64,000 nt of DNA from Paramarasmius palmivorus (taxonomy: Eukaryota; Basidiomycota; Agaricomycetes; Agaricales; Marasmiaceae): positions 613,857 to 677,856 of the forward strand of contig JAYKXP010000024.1 of the NCBI GenBank assembly GCA_037176845.1. The letters are read 5' to 3'. The position numbers and the translations under genes are program-made. The first letter of the stretch is position 1. Each line of letters opens with the position of its first letter. This document shows positions 63,124 to 64,000 of the stretch, piece after piece. The notes beneath the pieces are model-generated. The model worked only from the letters and a program-made list of their open reading frames with translations, was not told the DNA's origin and made no database searches.

Positions 63124-64000
63124 TCAGAGCCTGTAATGGGCTCGCAAGGTCGTTCGATTTGCGGTATGATATTGGGGGCTCACGTAGGAAAAAAATCGGT
63201 CCCGTATTGAACGTACTTGCGCTCCATATTCGATAGGAAACTGCCTTAGACTCCCTCGTGTGACATCCGGCGAGAGATCCTGGAGATTTTACCTTGAAAA
63301 CCTGTATCCGGGTTTCAGTAAAAGATCATTGCATGGACGTAGCACGATTTGGTGTCGTTGCGCTTGGTGTTGTTCGTGCGTAGACGTTCAGCGTCTCTAT
63401 CTATCGACATTGGGGCATTAGGGTGGCGGAAGAGTGCTATTAAGTTTTTGTAAGCGAGCAATCCTTTACAAAGAGCGGAATAACCATAAAGGCAGGCAGT
63501 GTGAAAAAAAGGATAGGAGTGTGTACGATCATACTTCACGATAGTTCTGGGCTGGACGCACGGTGTTGCGGCAAGAGAGTCTTGAAGGTTTTTCGCCATT
63601 GACACTTGGTTTTTGATAAACCGGTGGTTATAGCTGCACAATCTATCCGCTCCTGCGAGTTCGCATTGCGACGACCAGTCTCGTGTCAGACGGACCACTT
63701 TGCACGTTCGCGATCCGGCACACTGTAGGTGTCGTCAGCCATCCAGCATAGATTGCTCTTGAACTGCTTACTTGTCATTCGTCTGACCACGTTCACTGTC
63801 ATGACGCACTTCGCCAAAGCACTTTAGTGATAGATGCTATCAGTCTTTGCCGTCGTGAACTCAATGAGGAAGGCACGAATAGAGTCCCAGCCCGCATGAA
63901 TGACATATGTCCGCGGGGAGCGGTGTAGGCGAGCTTCAAAACACAGTTTTTTTTTTTTTTTACCTGGGATAGCATGGTGACTGCAGCCATGGTGATGTGT
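63124..64000. other. Right-edge stretch without a supported gene
   Basis: A 127-codon minus-strand frame (63698-63315) has no recognisable motif or start context. A run of 15 T lies at 63947-63961. Confidence 0.3.

Noticed and set aside
63947..63961. Run of 15 T as a poly(A) tail of a minus-strand retroelement
   Set aside because: No reverse transcriptase-like frame or target-site duplication is visible nearby, and the window ends 40 bp away.

Overview
The window is nuclear DNA of a filamentous basidiomycete, most likely a white-rot or litter-decaying member of the Agaricomycetes. Genes are dense and intron-rich, with introns of about 49-72 bp. Families typical of mushrooms are present: a class II manganese peroxidase, DUF6534-type membrane proteins, BTB proteins and a large mushroom-type orphan protein. 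No bacterial, viral, CRISPR or tRNA feature could be supported. All coordinates come from reading the sequence by eye, splicing at GT-AG (or GC-AG) sites that keep a conserved protein in frame. Spans run from start codon to stop codon and include introns.

0-12.6 kb: a C2H2 plus Zn2Cys6 transcription factor (leaving the window at its left edge), a sucrase/ferredoxin-like (Aim32/Apd1-type) protein, a HAD-IIA phosphatase, an O-fucosyltransferase-like membrane protein, the RNA-binding protein Vts1, a 6-phosphogluconate-dehydrogenase-like oxidoreductase, and a WW-WW-MyTH4-RhoGAP protein of the Vilse/ARHGAP39 type. 12.7-21.8 kb: an Mtf2-like mitochondrial protein, a cytochrome P450, a BTB protein, a DMAC1-like small protein, mitochondrial enoyl-CoA hydratase and two tandem YCII proteins. 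Five of these seven look mitochondrial.

21.8-29.5 kb is gene-poor. It holds an alpha/beta-hydrolase and two decayed DUF6534 membrane-protein genes lying head to head. 29.5-49.8 kb is a housekeeping block: PEP carboxykinase, a GNAT acetyltransferase, the ER chaperone BiP/Kar2, a small PPxY membrane protein, the SCY1-type pseudokinase Cex1, Mediator subunit Med14, the nuclease subunit Slx1 and class 2 dihydroorotate dehydrogenase. 51-55.4 kb carries primase subunit Pri1 and a secreted short manganese peroxidase. 55.9-64 kb is accessory: a large mushroom orphan protein, a divergent SKP1 paralog, a BTB-like gene with an apparent frameshift, and one small spliced ORF.

The most notable observations are two adjacent near-duplicate introns in the peroxidase gene, a versatile-peroxidase-like protein with Ala in place of the surface catalytic Trp, a divergent SKP1 paralog that seems to need two GC-AG introns beside a frameshifted BTB gene, BiP ending in HNEL, and a two-class zinc-finger factor built across a 29-bp exon.
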